Assembly (NCBI GenBank): GCA_964514395.1
Contig: CAZEQK010000009.1
Coordinates: 1 to 64,000, forward strand
Length of the DNA stretch: 64,000 bases
Origin: CAZEQK01 sp964514395
Lineage (GTDB): Bacteria > Bacillota > Bacilli > Tepidibacillales > Tepidibacillaceae
Direction of reading: 5' to 3'
Every line of letters begins with the position of its first letter. Position 1 is the first letter of the stretch. A program made the translations under genes and the position numbers. This document shows, piece by piece, positions 26,796 through 35,648 of the stretch. Below the pieces are notes generated by a model. It saw nothing but the letters and a program-made list of their open reading frames with translations, did no database searches and was not told the DNA's origin.

Positions 26796-28283
26796 CTAGT
26801 CTATATTTTTTGATTTTTCCGAAAATTTACTGATATCATGTTCGAAAAGCATTTCTATGGTACCTATGGTGCCATTTTTATTCTTTTTTATTTTTAAAGA
26901 TCTATTTGAATCAGAAGTGTTATTATCCAATTGCATATATACATCGACTGATGCTAACAAATCTGAATATAGATTTTCTTCACTACCATTAGCAGCTAGT
27001 AATATTGGTATTCCCCATTGACGTGATAAATAATGTAATTTATAAGTAATTTGTATTTGAATTTCTTTAGAAGTGAAGCCTGTATCCTTACTCAGTTTGA
27101 TTTTTTGTAAATGATCCAAAATTAATACAGGTTTTTTATTTAACCTTTGCATAATTTTATTAATATATAACACGATATCCCCTAATGAAGATTCAATATC
27201 TGCTTCTACTGTCCAAATATTTTTTGCAATCTCAAGATATTTTTGATTCGCCTCTTGAATAACATTTATTGGTACTTGTCCTGCTATAATTTTTTTAGAC
27301 GATTGATCCGTTAATCTAGACATGCTTCTCACCCATAGTTCAAAAGAACTCATGTCCCATGATATAAAAATTACGGGTATTGTTTCTGCTATGTGATCTG
27401 TCATCTGCTTAAGAAAGCTTGTTTTACCTGCGAATACTTCTCCACCTACTAAATATAATCCTTCTTGTAGCCCTCCGATAAGAAGTGAATCTAAGGCATC
27501 AAATCCTGTTTTAATTCCTGATAGCATTCCTTTATTTCGTTTAAGATACTCTTCTTGAAAATGAATTAAATAATGACTATCAGGTGATATTGGCAGGGAC
27601 AAACTATTCTTTAAGGTTTGATTAATTAATCGAATAAATTCTTCTACAGGATCTTTTACTCTAATAAAGAAATCATTTATATCCTTCAATCCTTCAGGGA
27701 GATGGATAATATATAAATCACTTACAAAATCCTTTATATACTTTCCTATCCTTATACTTTCTCTTCTTCCAATTTCATCATTTCCAAAGCACAAGAAAAC
27801 TCGTTTATCCTTTAATTTATCTAATTTATTTTGGTCCATTTGATTACTTATCATACAAATAGAGGGAAGATTAGCCTGATCTAGTGATACCACATCAAAA
27901 ATAGAATTACCTAGGATAACATCCTCAGATGTATTTAAGACAACTTCATTAAAAAAGACATTATCAATTCCCAATAATGATTTATATTTTGGCTCCTTAT
28001 CATCAATACTTCTACCAATTAGATCCACTAACTGATTTTCCATAGAGACTAACGGAAAAATAATTCTATTATGAAAGTAACCTAAGTAGTCGTTTGGTTT
28101 TGGTTGAAATCCTATAAAATCCTTCTCGAATCCAATGGAAAACTTTTCTATTGATTCCTTCTTGACTCCCCTATCTTCAAGATATTTTTTTGCATCCTCC
28201 GTCAATTGCGATTGATAGTTAAGTACTAATTCACGCAATACCTCTTTCTTTAAAGTAGGTTGAATTTGTTTATGTAATTCCAT
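26796..28283 (-). CDS. Primase-helicase-like protein with degenerate Toprim domain
   Basis: The 495-residue protein combines a DnaG catalytic-core-like N-terminal part (about 10-220, no CHC2 zinc finger) and a DnaB-type RecA domain (about 245-485). N-terminal marks are YLEDRGVKKESIEKFSIGF, FHNRIIFPLVS and LIGRSIDDKEPKYKS. The Toprim glutamate is replaced (VILGNSIFDVVSL instead of an EGYMD-like motif) and DxD reads FGNDE, so primase chemistry is probably lost. The ATPase part keeps Walker A GGEVFAGKTS and Walker B PVLILDHLQ. No phage genes lie nearby. Function unknown; a helicase or DNA-bound ATPase is a reasonable guess. Confidence 0.75.
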   Translation of the reverse strand: MELHKQIQPTLKKEVLRELVLNYQSQLTEDAKKYLEDRGVKKESIEKFSIGFEKDFIGFQPKPNDYLGYFHNRIIFPLVSMENQLVDLIGRSIDDKEPKYKSLLGIDNVFFNEVVLNTSEDVILGNSIFDVVSLDQANLPSICMISNQMDQNKLDKLKDKRVFLCFGNDEIGRRESIRIGKYIKDFVSDLYIIHLPEGLKDINDFFIRVKDPVEEFIRLINQTLKNSLSLPISPDSHYLIHFQEEYLKRNKGMLSGIKTGFDALDSLLIGGLQEGLYLVGGEVFAGKTSFLKQMTDHIAETIPVIFISWDMSSFELWVRSMSRLTDQSSKKIIAGQVPINVIQEANQKYLEIAKNIWTVEADIESSLGDIVLYINKIMQRLNKKPVLILDHLQKIKLSKDTGFTSKEIQIQITYKLHYLSRQWGIPILLAANGSEENLYSDLLASVDVYMQLDNNTSDSNRSLKIKKNKNGTIGTIEMLFEHDISKFSEKSKNID

Positions 28284-28331
28284 TTATTTCCCCCCTCAAT
28301 AAAATATATATAGAAAACACTCTGATAATAC

Positions 28332-28354
28332 AAAACTGCCAAAAAGGCAGTTTT
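28332..28354 (-). terminator. Terminator after ddl
   Basis: Stem AAAACTGCC / GGCAGTTTT with a five-base loop, 6 bases past the ddl stop; its T tract is short, so readthrough into the next gene is possible. Confidence 0.65.
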
Positions 28355-28359
28355 GACAT

Positions 28360-29307
28360 TTATTTTTTGACTTTAGATAAAGTATTTTCTACAAACTTAT
28401 AGACAATATCTTCATAGCTTATCCCAACAGCTCTAGCTGCATCAGGATAGAGACTAGTTTCTGTCATTCCTGGTAAAGTATTTACCTCCAAGATAACTGG
28501 CAATCCACCATCATCAGGTATAATAAAATCAACTCGAGATAAATTTTCACATTCCAATTCTTGATGTGCCTTAATAGCCCATTCCGATAATAGTTCTTCC
28601 ATTTTTTTCTCTATTCTGGCAGGAATAATATGATCACTACCTCCAGGAGCATATTTTGATTCATAATCATAATATTTGTTCTTATTAGGTACAATTTCAA
28701 TAATTGGTAGAGATATAATCTCATCCTTTGTTTCTAAGATTGCTACGGTTACTTCTATACCTGAGATATATTCTTCAATCAGTATCTGTTCGTCATATAA
28801 AAAAGCATGCTGGATTGCTTCTATTAGATCATCTGAATTATTAACGATAGAAAGACCTATAGTGGATCCCTCTTGGTTAGGCTTTACTACTATCGGGTAA
28901 TTAAATTCATTAGTAATATCTTTTATTTTATGAACAATATCATCATCTTTTTTAAGTAAAAAATCTTTAGCAACTCTTATTCCATGATAATCAAAAATTC
29001 TTTTTGCTTTCACCTTATTCATCGCTAATGCACTTGCTAAAACTCCTGAACCTACATATGGTATTTCTAAAATATCTAATAGTCCCTGTATTCGGCCATC
29101 CTCACCATACTTACCATGTAGTGCCAAATAAACAACATCAACATTTTCTAATTCAGAAATAAAATCTTTGTTCGTATAATCAATTTCTTTAACCTGACAA
29201 CCTTTAGATCTCAATGCTTTAGCAATACCTTTACCACTTTTTAAAGAAACCTCACGTTCTTTAGACTTTCCTCCATAAATGACAGCTACATTTATCAAAA
29301 GCTTCAC
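28360..29307 (-). CDS. ddl: D-alanine--D-alanine ligase
   Basis: ATP-grasp enzyme forming D-Ala-D-Ala for peptidoglycan. The 315-residue protein begins VAVIYGGKSKEREVSLKSG, has LHGKYGEDGRIQGLL near 82, NQEGSTIGLS near 160, EEYISGIEVTVA and the metal/phosphate block VILEVNTLPGMTETSLYP near 285. It lies 21 bases after mecA. The tyrosine-containing VPYVGSG loop is as in D-Ala-D-Ala (not D-Lac) enzymes. Confidence 0.95.
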   Translation of the reverse strand: MKLLINVAVIYGGKSKEREVSLKSGKGIAKALRSKGCQVKEIDYTNKDFISELENVDVVYLALHGKYGEDGRIQGLLDILEIPYVGSGVLASALAMNKVKAKRIFDYHGIRVAKDFLLKKDDDIVHKIKDITNEFNYPIVVKPNQEGSTIGLSIVNNSDDLIEAIQHAFLYDEQILIEEYISGIEVTVAILETKDEIISLPIIEIVPNKNKYYDYESKYAPGGSDHIIPARIEKKMEELLSEWAIKAHQELECENLSRVDFIIPDDGGLPVILEVNTLPGMTETSLYPDAARAVGISYEDIVYKFVENTLSKVKK

Positions 29308-29328
29308 TCCTTATGATACAATTAAAAA

Positions 29329-29919
29329 TTAAAAGAAATGCTCGATTAATACTTTTGTAGCATCTTCTTCAATAATTACCTTACCGTATTCTTCTAACAC
29401 GACTTTAGATATCGGTGAAACCTCTCCATATTCTGATAATAATGCAATTAGATTGTCAACAGCACTATCAACTACATCTTCTTGATCAAAAGCAAGAATA
29501 TAATGTTGCTTATAATAATAAAGCTTTCCTCCATATAATAAATAAGTATTAATCCTTTTTACTGCTTTGATTAATTCTTCAAAATCCTTAAATGCAAATA
29601 TAATGGAATCACTCTCCTCAAGAGTAACCTCAAGAGCGAATAAATCATCTTCCAACTCTTCTTCATGCCATAGCTTATTCTTTCCTTTAGAAACAATAAC
29701 TACCATACCTTGAGCGGGGAGAGCAAAAATTTCAACAGCTACAGGACCTGATAGTTCAAATCCTAATTCGTCATATGCTTGCTCCATGATTTCATTAAAT
29801 AATTCATGCACTTTTGGGACATCTGTCCATAGATCTTCTTTTTTTATTCCTCGGTCTTTTAAATCATCAAATGTTAAAAATATTTTTATTTTATCTTTAC
29901 CAATCCGTTCAACGCGCAT
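29329..29919 (-). CDS. mecA: Adaptor protein MecA/YpbH for the ClpCP protease
   Basis: Adaptor that delivers substrates to ClpC. The 196-residue protein has the N-terminal substrate-binding domain (MRVERIGKDKIKIFLTFDDL... GIKKEDLWTD) and an acidic linker around residues 85-100, followed by the C-terminal ClpC-binding domain with FKDFEELIKAVKRI and GKLYYYKQHYILAF. Position near gudB matches B. subtilis ypbH (mecB). GGGGGG precedes the ATG. Which of MecA or YpbH it replaces cannot be told. Confidence 0.9.
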   Translation of the reverse strand: MRVERIGKDKIKIFLTFDDLKDRGIKKEDLWTDVPKVHELFNEIMEQAYDELGFELSGPVAVEIFALPAQGMVVIVSKGKNKLWHEEELEDDLFALEVTLEESDSIIFAFKDFEELIKAVKRINTYLLYGGKLYYYKQHYILAFDQEDVVDSAVDNLIALLSEYGEVSPISKVVLEEYGKVIIEEDATKVLIEHFF

Positions 29920-29999
29920 GATTGGGTCCCCCCCTTCAAATTCAATAAAACTATAATACAGAATATGTTCAATAACAGCTTTTAGTTCAATTGTATTTT

Positions 30000-30046
30000 A
30001 ATAAAAGTTTAAACTTTATTATAACAGTAAATGTTTATTTTGAAAA
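30000..30046 (-). promoter_or_regulatory. Candidate mecA promoter with overlapping palindrome
   Basis: Minus-strand TTTTCA, 17 bases, TATAAT (30018-30046), about 100 bases before mecA. A near-perfect palindrome AATAAAgTTTAAACTTTTATT-like (30000-30020) covers the -10 end and the likely start site, an operator-like position. The rest of the 29920-30121 gap is AT-rich with nothing else recognised. Confidence 0.4.
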
Positions 30047-30121
30047 TCATTTTAGTTATTTCTAAATAGTACCTTTAAAGCTTATATATAATCTGAATTA
30101 AATACAAAAAATCCTTTATGT

Positions 30122-30159
30122 AAAAAAGAGCTTTCCCAAATTCGGAAAAGCTCAAAAAA
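30122..30159 (-). terminator. Terminator after the 99-residue membrane protein gene
   Basis: Stem GAGCTTTTCC / GGAAAGCTC with T run on the minus strand. Confidence 0.85.
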
Positions 30160-30181
30160 CAACATTTTCTTAGAATAAAAA

Positions 30182-30481
30182 TTAATTATCGTGATTTATT
30201 TCAGAAAACTTATCATTTAATTCATCTTCCGTAGCATTCATAAAAGTTTCAAAAAGTTCCTCTTTATTACCTTGATTCATATTGTCTAGATTCAATTCTT
30301 CAGTTTCCTTTTTCTTACCTCTTTGATTAACTTTATCTCTTTCAATGTTATCCATTTGATTTGCTTTAGGGTTATTTCTATTTGCCATCATCCTATATAT
30401 GTAGACACTACCAGCGACTCCAGCAGCTAAACCCCAAATAAAAAAATTTTTGTGTTGTTTGTTATTATTGTTCCATAGCAC
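30182..30481 (-). CDS. Small membrane-anchored hypothetical protein
   Basis: Not recognised. Ninety-nine residues: a short N-terminal polar stretch, one hydrophobic segment at about 13-32 (FFIWGLAAGVAGSVYIYRMM), then a very polar, charged tail rich in Asn, Lys and Glu. The start is GTG with GGAG about 10 bases upstream. Flanked by tRNA-Asn upstream and its own terminator downstream. Confidence 0.65.
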   Translation of the reverse strand: MLWNNNNKQHKNFFIWGLAAGVAGSVYIYRMMANRNNPKANQMDNIERDKVNQRGKKKETEELNLDNMNQGNKEELFETFMNATEDELNDKFSEINHDN

Positions 30482-30551
30482 CCTTAATCATCTCCTATAT
30501 TTCAGTCATATTTATATCTTTAATTTTTACGATAATAATAAATATATACAG

Positions 30552-30578
30552 AAAAAAACGTACCAAATTTGGTACGTT
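30552..30578 (-). terminator. Terminator after tRNA-Asn
   Basis: Perfect 22-base palindrome centred on AAATTT (arms AACGTACC / GGTACGTT) followed by seven T on the minus strand. Confidence 0.9.
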
Positions 30579-30592
30579 TATATAAAAAAAAG

Positions 30593-30668
30593 TGGCTCCT
30601 CGTGCAGGACTCGAACCTGCGACAACTCGGTTAACAGCCGAGTGCTCTACCAGCTGAGCTAACAAGGA
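30593..30668 (-). tRNA. tRNA-Asn (anticodon GTT)
   Basis: Complete 76-base cloverleaf on the minus strand: acceptor stem TCCTTGT/ACGAGGA, D arm GCTC...GAGC, anticodon arm CTCGG-CTGTTAA-CCGAG, T arm GCAGG-TTCGAGT-CCTGC, discriminator G and encoded CCA. Reads AAC/AAU. Confidence 0.96.
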
Positions 30669-30679
30669 ACGTTAAAGAT

Positions 30680-30708
30680 ATTTTAGCTAAACAACACTAA
30701 AAAATCAA
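30680..30708 (-). promoter_or_regulatory. Probable sigma-A promoter of tRNA-Asn
   Basis: TTGATT, 17 bases, TAAAAT on the minus strand, ending 12 bases before the tRNA 5' end. Confidence 0.5.
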
Positions 30709-30777
30709 TATTTATTTTCAGGTAATAGTACCATATAATTATTAATATTTTTAGATCCATTGCTATTTATGTAAATA

Positions 30778-30806
30778 TTGTTTAATTAAGTATTTTTATA
30801 TATAAT
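30778..30806 (+). promoter_or_regulatory. Probable sigma-A promoter of the KamA-like gene
   Basis: TTGTTT, 17 bases, TATAAT on the plus strand, about 97 bases before the start codon. Confidence 0.45.
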
Positions 30807-30902
30807 ATTTGTAACCAAACAATTTCTTCATATCTCTTCCCGACGTTTTTCACATCCTTTTAAAATCAATGATATAAAAAACCTTAATGGAAGGAGAATT
30901 AA

Positions 30903-31994
30903 ATGAAATATATTACGAATATCAGTAAAATAGAAAAGTTAACTAAATCAGAACGACAAAAATTAGAACCAATTACAAAAAAATTTGTTTTTAGAGTGAA
31001 TGATTATTATTTAAATTTGATTGATTGGGATAATCCCAAAGACCCTATTCGTATATTAATCATACCAAGTGAAAATGAATTAAATGAATATGGACGTTGG
31101 GATGCTTCTGATGAACAACAGAACTATGTAGCAAAGGGTATTCAGCATAAGTATAAAACAACTGCCTTACTGTTGGTTTCAAATGTTTGTGGTGCTTATT
31201 GTCGCTTTTGTTTTAGAAAACGCCTCTTTAGAAATGATATACAAGAAATTTCATTAGACATTAATCCCGGTTTAAACTACATAAAAGAGCATCAAGAAAT
31301 AAATAATGTGCTTTTAACAGGTGGCGATTCACTAATACTTTCTACAAGCATTATTAAAAAAATCCTTGAAAGACTTCGAGAAATACCCCATGTAAAAATA
31401 ATTCGTTTTGGTTCAAAGCTTCCAGCATTTAACCCAATGAGGATTTTTGAAGACAAAGAATTACTATCTATCTTTAACCAACATTCAAAGAAAAATGCTA
31501 GAATTCATGTTATGGCACATTTTAACCATCCTAGAGAAATTACAGAACAATCATTAAAAGCTATCTCTGCATTACAGCAAAACGGAGTAATTGTAGTAAA
31601 TCAAACGCCTGTTTTAAAGGGTATTAATGATGATCCGAATATCTTAGCAGATCTTTTGAATAAATTGTCATTTGCAGGCGTGACACCTTATTATTTCTTC
31701 CAAAATAGACCTGTAGCTGGTAATGCAAGCTTTGTCCTTAATTTTAAAGAGGCTTATGATATTATTGAAAAAGCTAAATCAAAAACATCGGGCTTAGGAA
31801 AACGTATCAAGTTTGTGATGAGTCATTCTACTGGAAAAATCGAAATATTAGCAGTGGAAAAAAATAGAATTTATCTTAAATATCATCAAGCAAAAAATAT
31901 AGAGGATTATGGACGATTTATGATATATGAATATAGAGATGGTGATTCTTGGTTTGACCATCTTCATGCTATTGAAAAAAACGCCATATTATAA
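30903..31994 (+). CDS. KamA-family radical SAM aminomutase, substrate unknown
   Basis: Radical SAM, PLP-dependent enzyme related to lysine 2,3-aminomutase; 363 residues. The cluster motif is CGAYCRFC near residue 97, GGDSLIL follows, and a lysine in HSTGKIEIL aligns with the PLP lysine (K337 of the Clostridium subterminale enzyme). The two aspartates that bind the lysine side chain are changed: the QCDLS site reads QNRPV (Asp to Arg) and the VDAPGGGGK site reads MSHSTGK. A substrate with a negative side chain, such as glutamate, is inferred. The real kamA lies at 45.5 kb. Monocistronic, with its own promoter and terminator. Confidence 0.82.
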   Translation: MKYITNISKIEKLTKSERQKLEPITKKFVFRVNDYYLNLIDWDNPKDPIRILIIPSENELNEYGRWDASDEQQNYVAKGIQHKYKTTALLLVSNVCGAYCRFCFRKRLFRNDIQEISLDINPGLNYIKEHQEINNVLLTGGDSLILSTSIIKKILERLREIPHVKIIRFGSKLPAFNPMRIFEDKELLSIFNQHSKKNARIHVMAHFNHPREITEQSLKAISALQQNGVIVVNQTPVLKGINDDPNILADLLNKLSFAGVTPYYFFQNRPVAGNASFVLNFKEAYDIIEKAKSKTSGLGKRIKFVMSHSTGKIEILAVEKNRIYLKYHQAKNIEDYGRFMIYEYRDGDSWFDHLHAIEKNAIL

Positions 31995-31995
31995 A

Positions 31996-32028
31996 AAAAT
32001 ACCGAATGTCTGCTCGGTATTTTTTTTC
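31996..32028 (+). terminator. Terminator after the KamA-like gene
   Basis: Stem AATACCGA / TCGGTATT with an 8-base loop and eight T. Confidence 0.9.
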
Positions 32029-32111
32029 TAAATAATTCCTGCATTTTATAGCTTTAAACTTCTTTGTATTTAATATAATATAAATGTACCGATAGTTAAG
32101 GAGACCTGCAA

Positions 32112-32999
32112 ATGACTAAACGAACACTTTTGACTATTTTTGTTATTTTTTCTCTAATTTTACCCGTAACATTCACAAATGTAGGGATTCCTAAGCATAA
32201 TGCTATCATCAAAGAAAGTAAGTCAAAAGAGTTAAACGATAATACAAACACTATAAATAATATGACGCAAACTTCAAAAAAAGGCCAAGATAGTGTAGCG
32301 GAGCAGCAAACGAGAACAAAAACCGAAGCAAACCAAAAAAAAATAAAGCCACAAATTAAATATTATATCGACAAAAATTATTATATTAAACCTTTAGATG
32401 ATAATGAAAATAAAAAAGTAGTACTATTAACCTTTGACGACTCACCGCAAGGATTATATACAGAAGATATTCTTAATATATTGGATAAATATCAAGCAAA
32501 AGCTATCTTCTTTGTAAATGGTCATTATGCCGTGAAAAATCAAAAGCTTCTTAAGGAAATCTATGATAAAGGCCATTTGATTGGAAATCATACTTGGTGG
32601 CATAAAAATCTAAAAAAATTAAACTATTTAGAAACTGAAAAGGAAATAGTCGATGTCGATGATTTAATTGAGAAAATCACAGGAGAAAGACCTGAATATT
32701 TTCGTCCACCTTTTGGTGTTTCTTCTACTTTTGAAAAAAAAATCATAGCATCAGAAAAGATGCAAGGCATGAATTGGTCTTTAGGTTCTTTAGATTGGAC
32801 TTATCCAAATCCTGAGGATGCAGATAAGGTAGTAGAGCAGGTTTTAAACAATGTGAAACCAGGTTCAAATATTTTAATGCACGATAAGCATGTAACTTCT
32901 TTAGCATTAGATAAGATACTATCAGGATTAAAAAGTAAGGGTTATTCTTTCGTTTTACCAACAGAGATTAAGATAGACAATATAAAGAGCAGTCAATAA
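32112..32999 (+). CDS. Exported polysaccharide deacetylase (NodB domain)
   Basis: Predicted peptidoglycan or polysaccharide N-deacetylase acting outside the membrane. The 295-residue protein has a signal/anchor at about 5-25, a polar low-complexity linker (about 35-85, rich in Asn, Thr, Lys) and a NodB domain from about 96: LTFDDSPQG (catalytic Asp pair), GNHTWWH (metal His pair), RPPFG, and LMHDKH. All metal residues are present. AAGGAG precedes the ATG. Substrate (cortex, wall or capsule) cannot be told. Confidence 0.88.
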   Translation: MTKRTLLTIFVIFSLILPVTFTNVGIPKHNAIIKESKSKELNDNTNTINNMTQTSKKGQDSVAEQQTRTKTEANQKKIKPQIKYYIDKNYYIKPLDDNENKKVVLLTFDDSPQGLYTEDILNILDKYQAKAIFFVNGHYAVKNQKLLKEIYDKGHLIGNHTWWHKNLKKLNYLETEKEIVDVDDLIEKITGERPEYFRPPFGVSSTFEKKIIASEKMQGMNWSLGSLDWTYPNPEDADKVVEQVLNNVKPGSNILMHDKHVTSLALDKILSGLKSKGYSFVLPTEIKIDNIKSSQ

Positions 33000-33018
33000 T
33001 AATAGCTCTTTTTTTTTG
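32984..33018 (+). terminator. Terminator after the deacetylase gene
   Basis: Stem AAAGAGC / GCTCTTT with a 14-base loop and long T run; it overlaps the stop codons of both converging genes. Confidence 0.75.
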
Positions 33019-33409
33019 TTTTTTTTGGTAAGTATGTAAAGAAGGTAAGTTTAAATGTCCAGAAAATAATCAGTGGAAGTAGTAGAAAAAATTCAAAGTT
33101 AACAAATAAGTAAAAGTATACATCAAAAATTAATAATAAAATAATTAGGCCCTTCCACTCTTCCCAACTTGATCTATACCCTTTATTATGAATAAGCATT
33201 TGGAATGCATATTTACTGGGTTTTATTAAAAGTGTGAAAATAAAAATTTGAAGTAGGACTGTAATGAGAAGACTTATCCCATTCGCCATGATAAGTGATA
33301 TCCATTCAGACAACCGTTGAGGCTCCTCAATATGGCCAGGATATATGTAATAGGTAAGAATAGAAAAGATAAAAGCTGTAATAATATTAATCAGATAAAA
33401 AGAATACAT
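32993..33409 (-). CDS. Hypothetical membrane protein with three or four spans
   Basis: Not recognised. The 138-residue protein has hydrophobic stretches at about 3-22, 37-62 and 86-125 and a basic C-terminal tail (PKKTKKKSYYY). GGGGGG precedes the ATG by 7 bases. Its 3' end overlaps the deacetylase gene by 7 bases in convergent orientation. Confidence 0.6.
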   Translation of the reverse strand: MYSFYLINIITAFIFSILTYYIYPGHIEEPQRLSEWISLIMANGISLLITVLLQIFIFTLLIKPSKYAFQMLIHNKGYRSSWEEWKGLIILLLIFDVYFYLFVNFEFFLLLPLIIFWTFKLTFFTYLPKKTKKKSYYY

Positions 33410-33453
33410 TATTTTACCCCCCTATTTAATATATGAGGGCTTTTACAGATTTA

Positions 33454-33744
33454 TTAATCCGTAAATTTCTCTCTTATTTCTAATATAGATGGAAATATTT
33501 CTTCAAATACATCAACTAGTTTTGGATCAAAATGTTTATTCTTACCCTTTTTTATTTCTACTAAAGCATCAAACACATCACTTAGCGCACAAATTCTACC
33601 TACCAATGGTATATGTTCACCAGTAAGCTGAAAAGGATAACCAGTTCCGTCCCATTTTTCATGGTGAGTTAGGGCAATCGTTTCGGCCATATTAATCAAT
33701 TTTGAACTACCAGAAGAAAGTATTTCTCCACCTATGATAGAATG
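33454..33744 (-). pseudogene. HD-GYP domain remnant
   Basis: C-terminal part of an HD-GYP cyclic-di-GMP phosphodiesterase: HSIIGGEILSSGSSKLINMA then ALTHHEKWDGTGYP, RICALSDVFDAL and a family-like end. The receiver domain, the metal-binding HD pair and the start codon are missing. The recognisable part begins in a different frame within the last codons of the kinase remnant upstream, showing a deletion that fused the two genes. Confidence 0.82.
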
Positions 33745-35465
33745 TTGCTTCTTTCCCCGCTTTCTTCTCTTCGTACTAATTCATCTTCTTCATCTAACAC
33801 GTAGTTATCATCCGATAGTGGCAATTCTATATAAAAATGACTTCCTTCTCCCTGCACGCTTTTGAACTCAATAGCTCCATCCATTAAAGTCATTAACCTT
33901 CTTGAGATATTCAAGCCTATTCCAGTTCCTTCTATTGCCGTTTTTTGCCCCCAATCGACTGAATGGATTGAATAATTCTGCCTGTTTTATCCTTTGGTAT
34001 TCCAATGCCATTATCCTCTACACTGATTTGTAAGTAATTATTATCTACTTTCTCACAGTATATTCTGACCTTTCCGTTCTTTTTGTTATATTTAATGGCA
34101 TTAGATATAAGATTAAGCATGACCTGCTGCAAACGTGTTTTATCTGCTCTTACGTAATATTCGTCACAAGCAGAATATTTTAATTCCACTTGATACCTGT
34201 CTAGCATAGGCTGTAGTAACGATGTACTACTATAAATCACCGTTGAAACCCTTACAGTTTCAATCGAAAGCGGTATTTTCCCAGATTCAATCTTTGATAG
34301 ATCCAACACCTCGTTTATTAATGCAAGTAAATGCTTGCCTGCTTTTAATATTTCATTTACATTTTCCTTTTGAGAAGCAGTTAAGGGTTCAAAAGGATCA
34401 GATTCTAATAATTGAGCGAAACCTAGAATTGCGTTCATTGGGGTTACGATTTATTATTTCTTCCTTAAATATTTCACCTAATTTAATCCTTCCCCACATT
34501 TTTTCAAAAAAACTATCTGAATGGTAACCAGAGTTAACAATATTGAAATTTTTCCCAATCAATTCTTTCTTTGTATACTGAGAGATATCAGAAAACTTAT
34601 CATTAACATATATAATTGTCCCATTAATATCCGAAATACCAACTATTGCATGCTGGTCTAGAGCTACCTTAAATCTTTCTAATTCGTTATGCGTATCCTT
34701 TAAGCTTCTTTCTGTACTTTTTACCTTAGATATATCCCTAAAAGTTGTAATAAATCCAGTGAATTCTTCATCAACTGATATCCTAGCAGAGCGAAAAGAT
34801 ACTAATTTTTTTTCCCCTTTTTTTGTGATAAAAACATCTTCTCCAGAGTGATCATTATCTTTATCTTTAATATTTGCTAGTATTGGACATTCTGATGAAC
34901 TTATAGGCAACCCATTAAGCGTTTCATAATGGATATAATCATGAATTTCCTTGCCTATCAATTCAACTTCCTTCCAACCAAGAATCTTTTCTGCCTCCGA
35001 ATTTAAAAAGAGTAATTTTCCTTTACCATCTAAAATATATACACCCTCACCTAATACGGATGTTATCTCTTTTAATCTTTTATTATTAATCCTAATAATT
35101 TTCTCATTTTGATATTGCAAAAAAGAAAAGAGTATCCCTACTCCTATTCCAATAAAGATATATAAAAACATTTGTGATTTCCATTTATCAACAGAGCTTA
35201 GAAGATAGCCTAAATAGCTATTACTCATCATAATTCTGATTAAAACACCAGACAATAATCCTGAAAAAAATCCACCTTTAATTCCATATGTAAAAGCTGT
35301 AAAAATAATCGGTATGTATAATAAATTGATAAATAATACAAACTCGGTTTGATTTTTTATATGTTCATACAACTCAATACTTGTTATAAAAATTCCAATA
35401 ACAAAAAATAAATATATGATTCTTTTTCCCTTAGGAGTAAATAATTTTTCTATAAATCTATCCAA
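33732..35465 (-). pseudogene. Broken PAS sensor histidine kinase
   Basis: The intact first part (34398-35465) encodes several membrane segments (about residues 17-125) and two PAS domains (ILDGKGKLLFLNSEAEKILGW and GISDINGTIIYVNDKF). The frame then breaks at about 34440: PAS end and the HisKA phospho-acceptor histidine box are deleted, and the next frame resumes at MNAILGFAQLLESDP. The ATPase part (NLISNAIKYN, DNGIGIP) suffers two further frame changes near 33990 and 33935 before TGIGLNISRRL. Without the histidine it cannot be a working kinase. Confidence 0.88.
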
Positions 35466-35613
35466 TTACTCAATAAAATTTATCATACAGTGGACATTCC
35501 TCCTTTCTGTTACAACTAATTTCTAACATATTTCTACATATAACGACATTTTCCTGCAAGGTTTGGAAAATATATAATTATTCCAATTTAATAATTATTA
35601 TTATGTATTGATA

Positions 35614-35645
35614 ATAAAAAGGGGCTCTCACGAGTCCCTTTTTAC
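35614..35645 (-). terminator. Terminator after the oxidoreductase operon
   Basis: Stem AAAGGGACTC / GAGCCCCTTT with a GTGA loop and T run on the minus strand, immediately before the end of the alpha-beta gene. The rest of 35466-35613 shows nothing else. Confidence 0.85.
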
Positions 35646-35648
35646 ATA

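Noticed and set aside
30450..30662. Plus-strand open frame across tRNA-Asn
   Set aside because: Its end (TRTCDNSVNSRV) is the well-known false translation of a tRNA complement.
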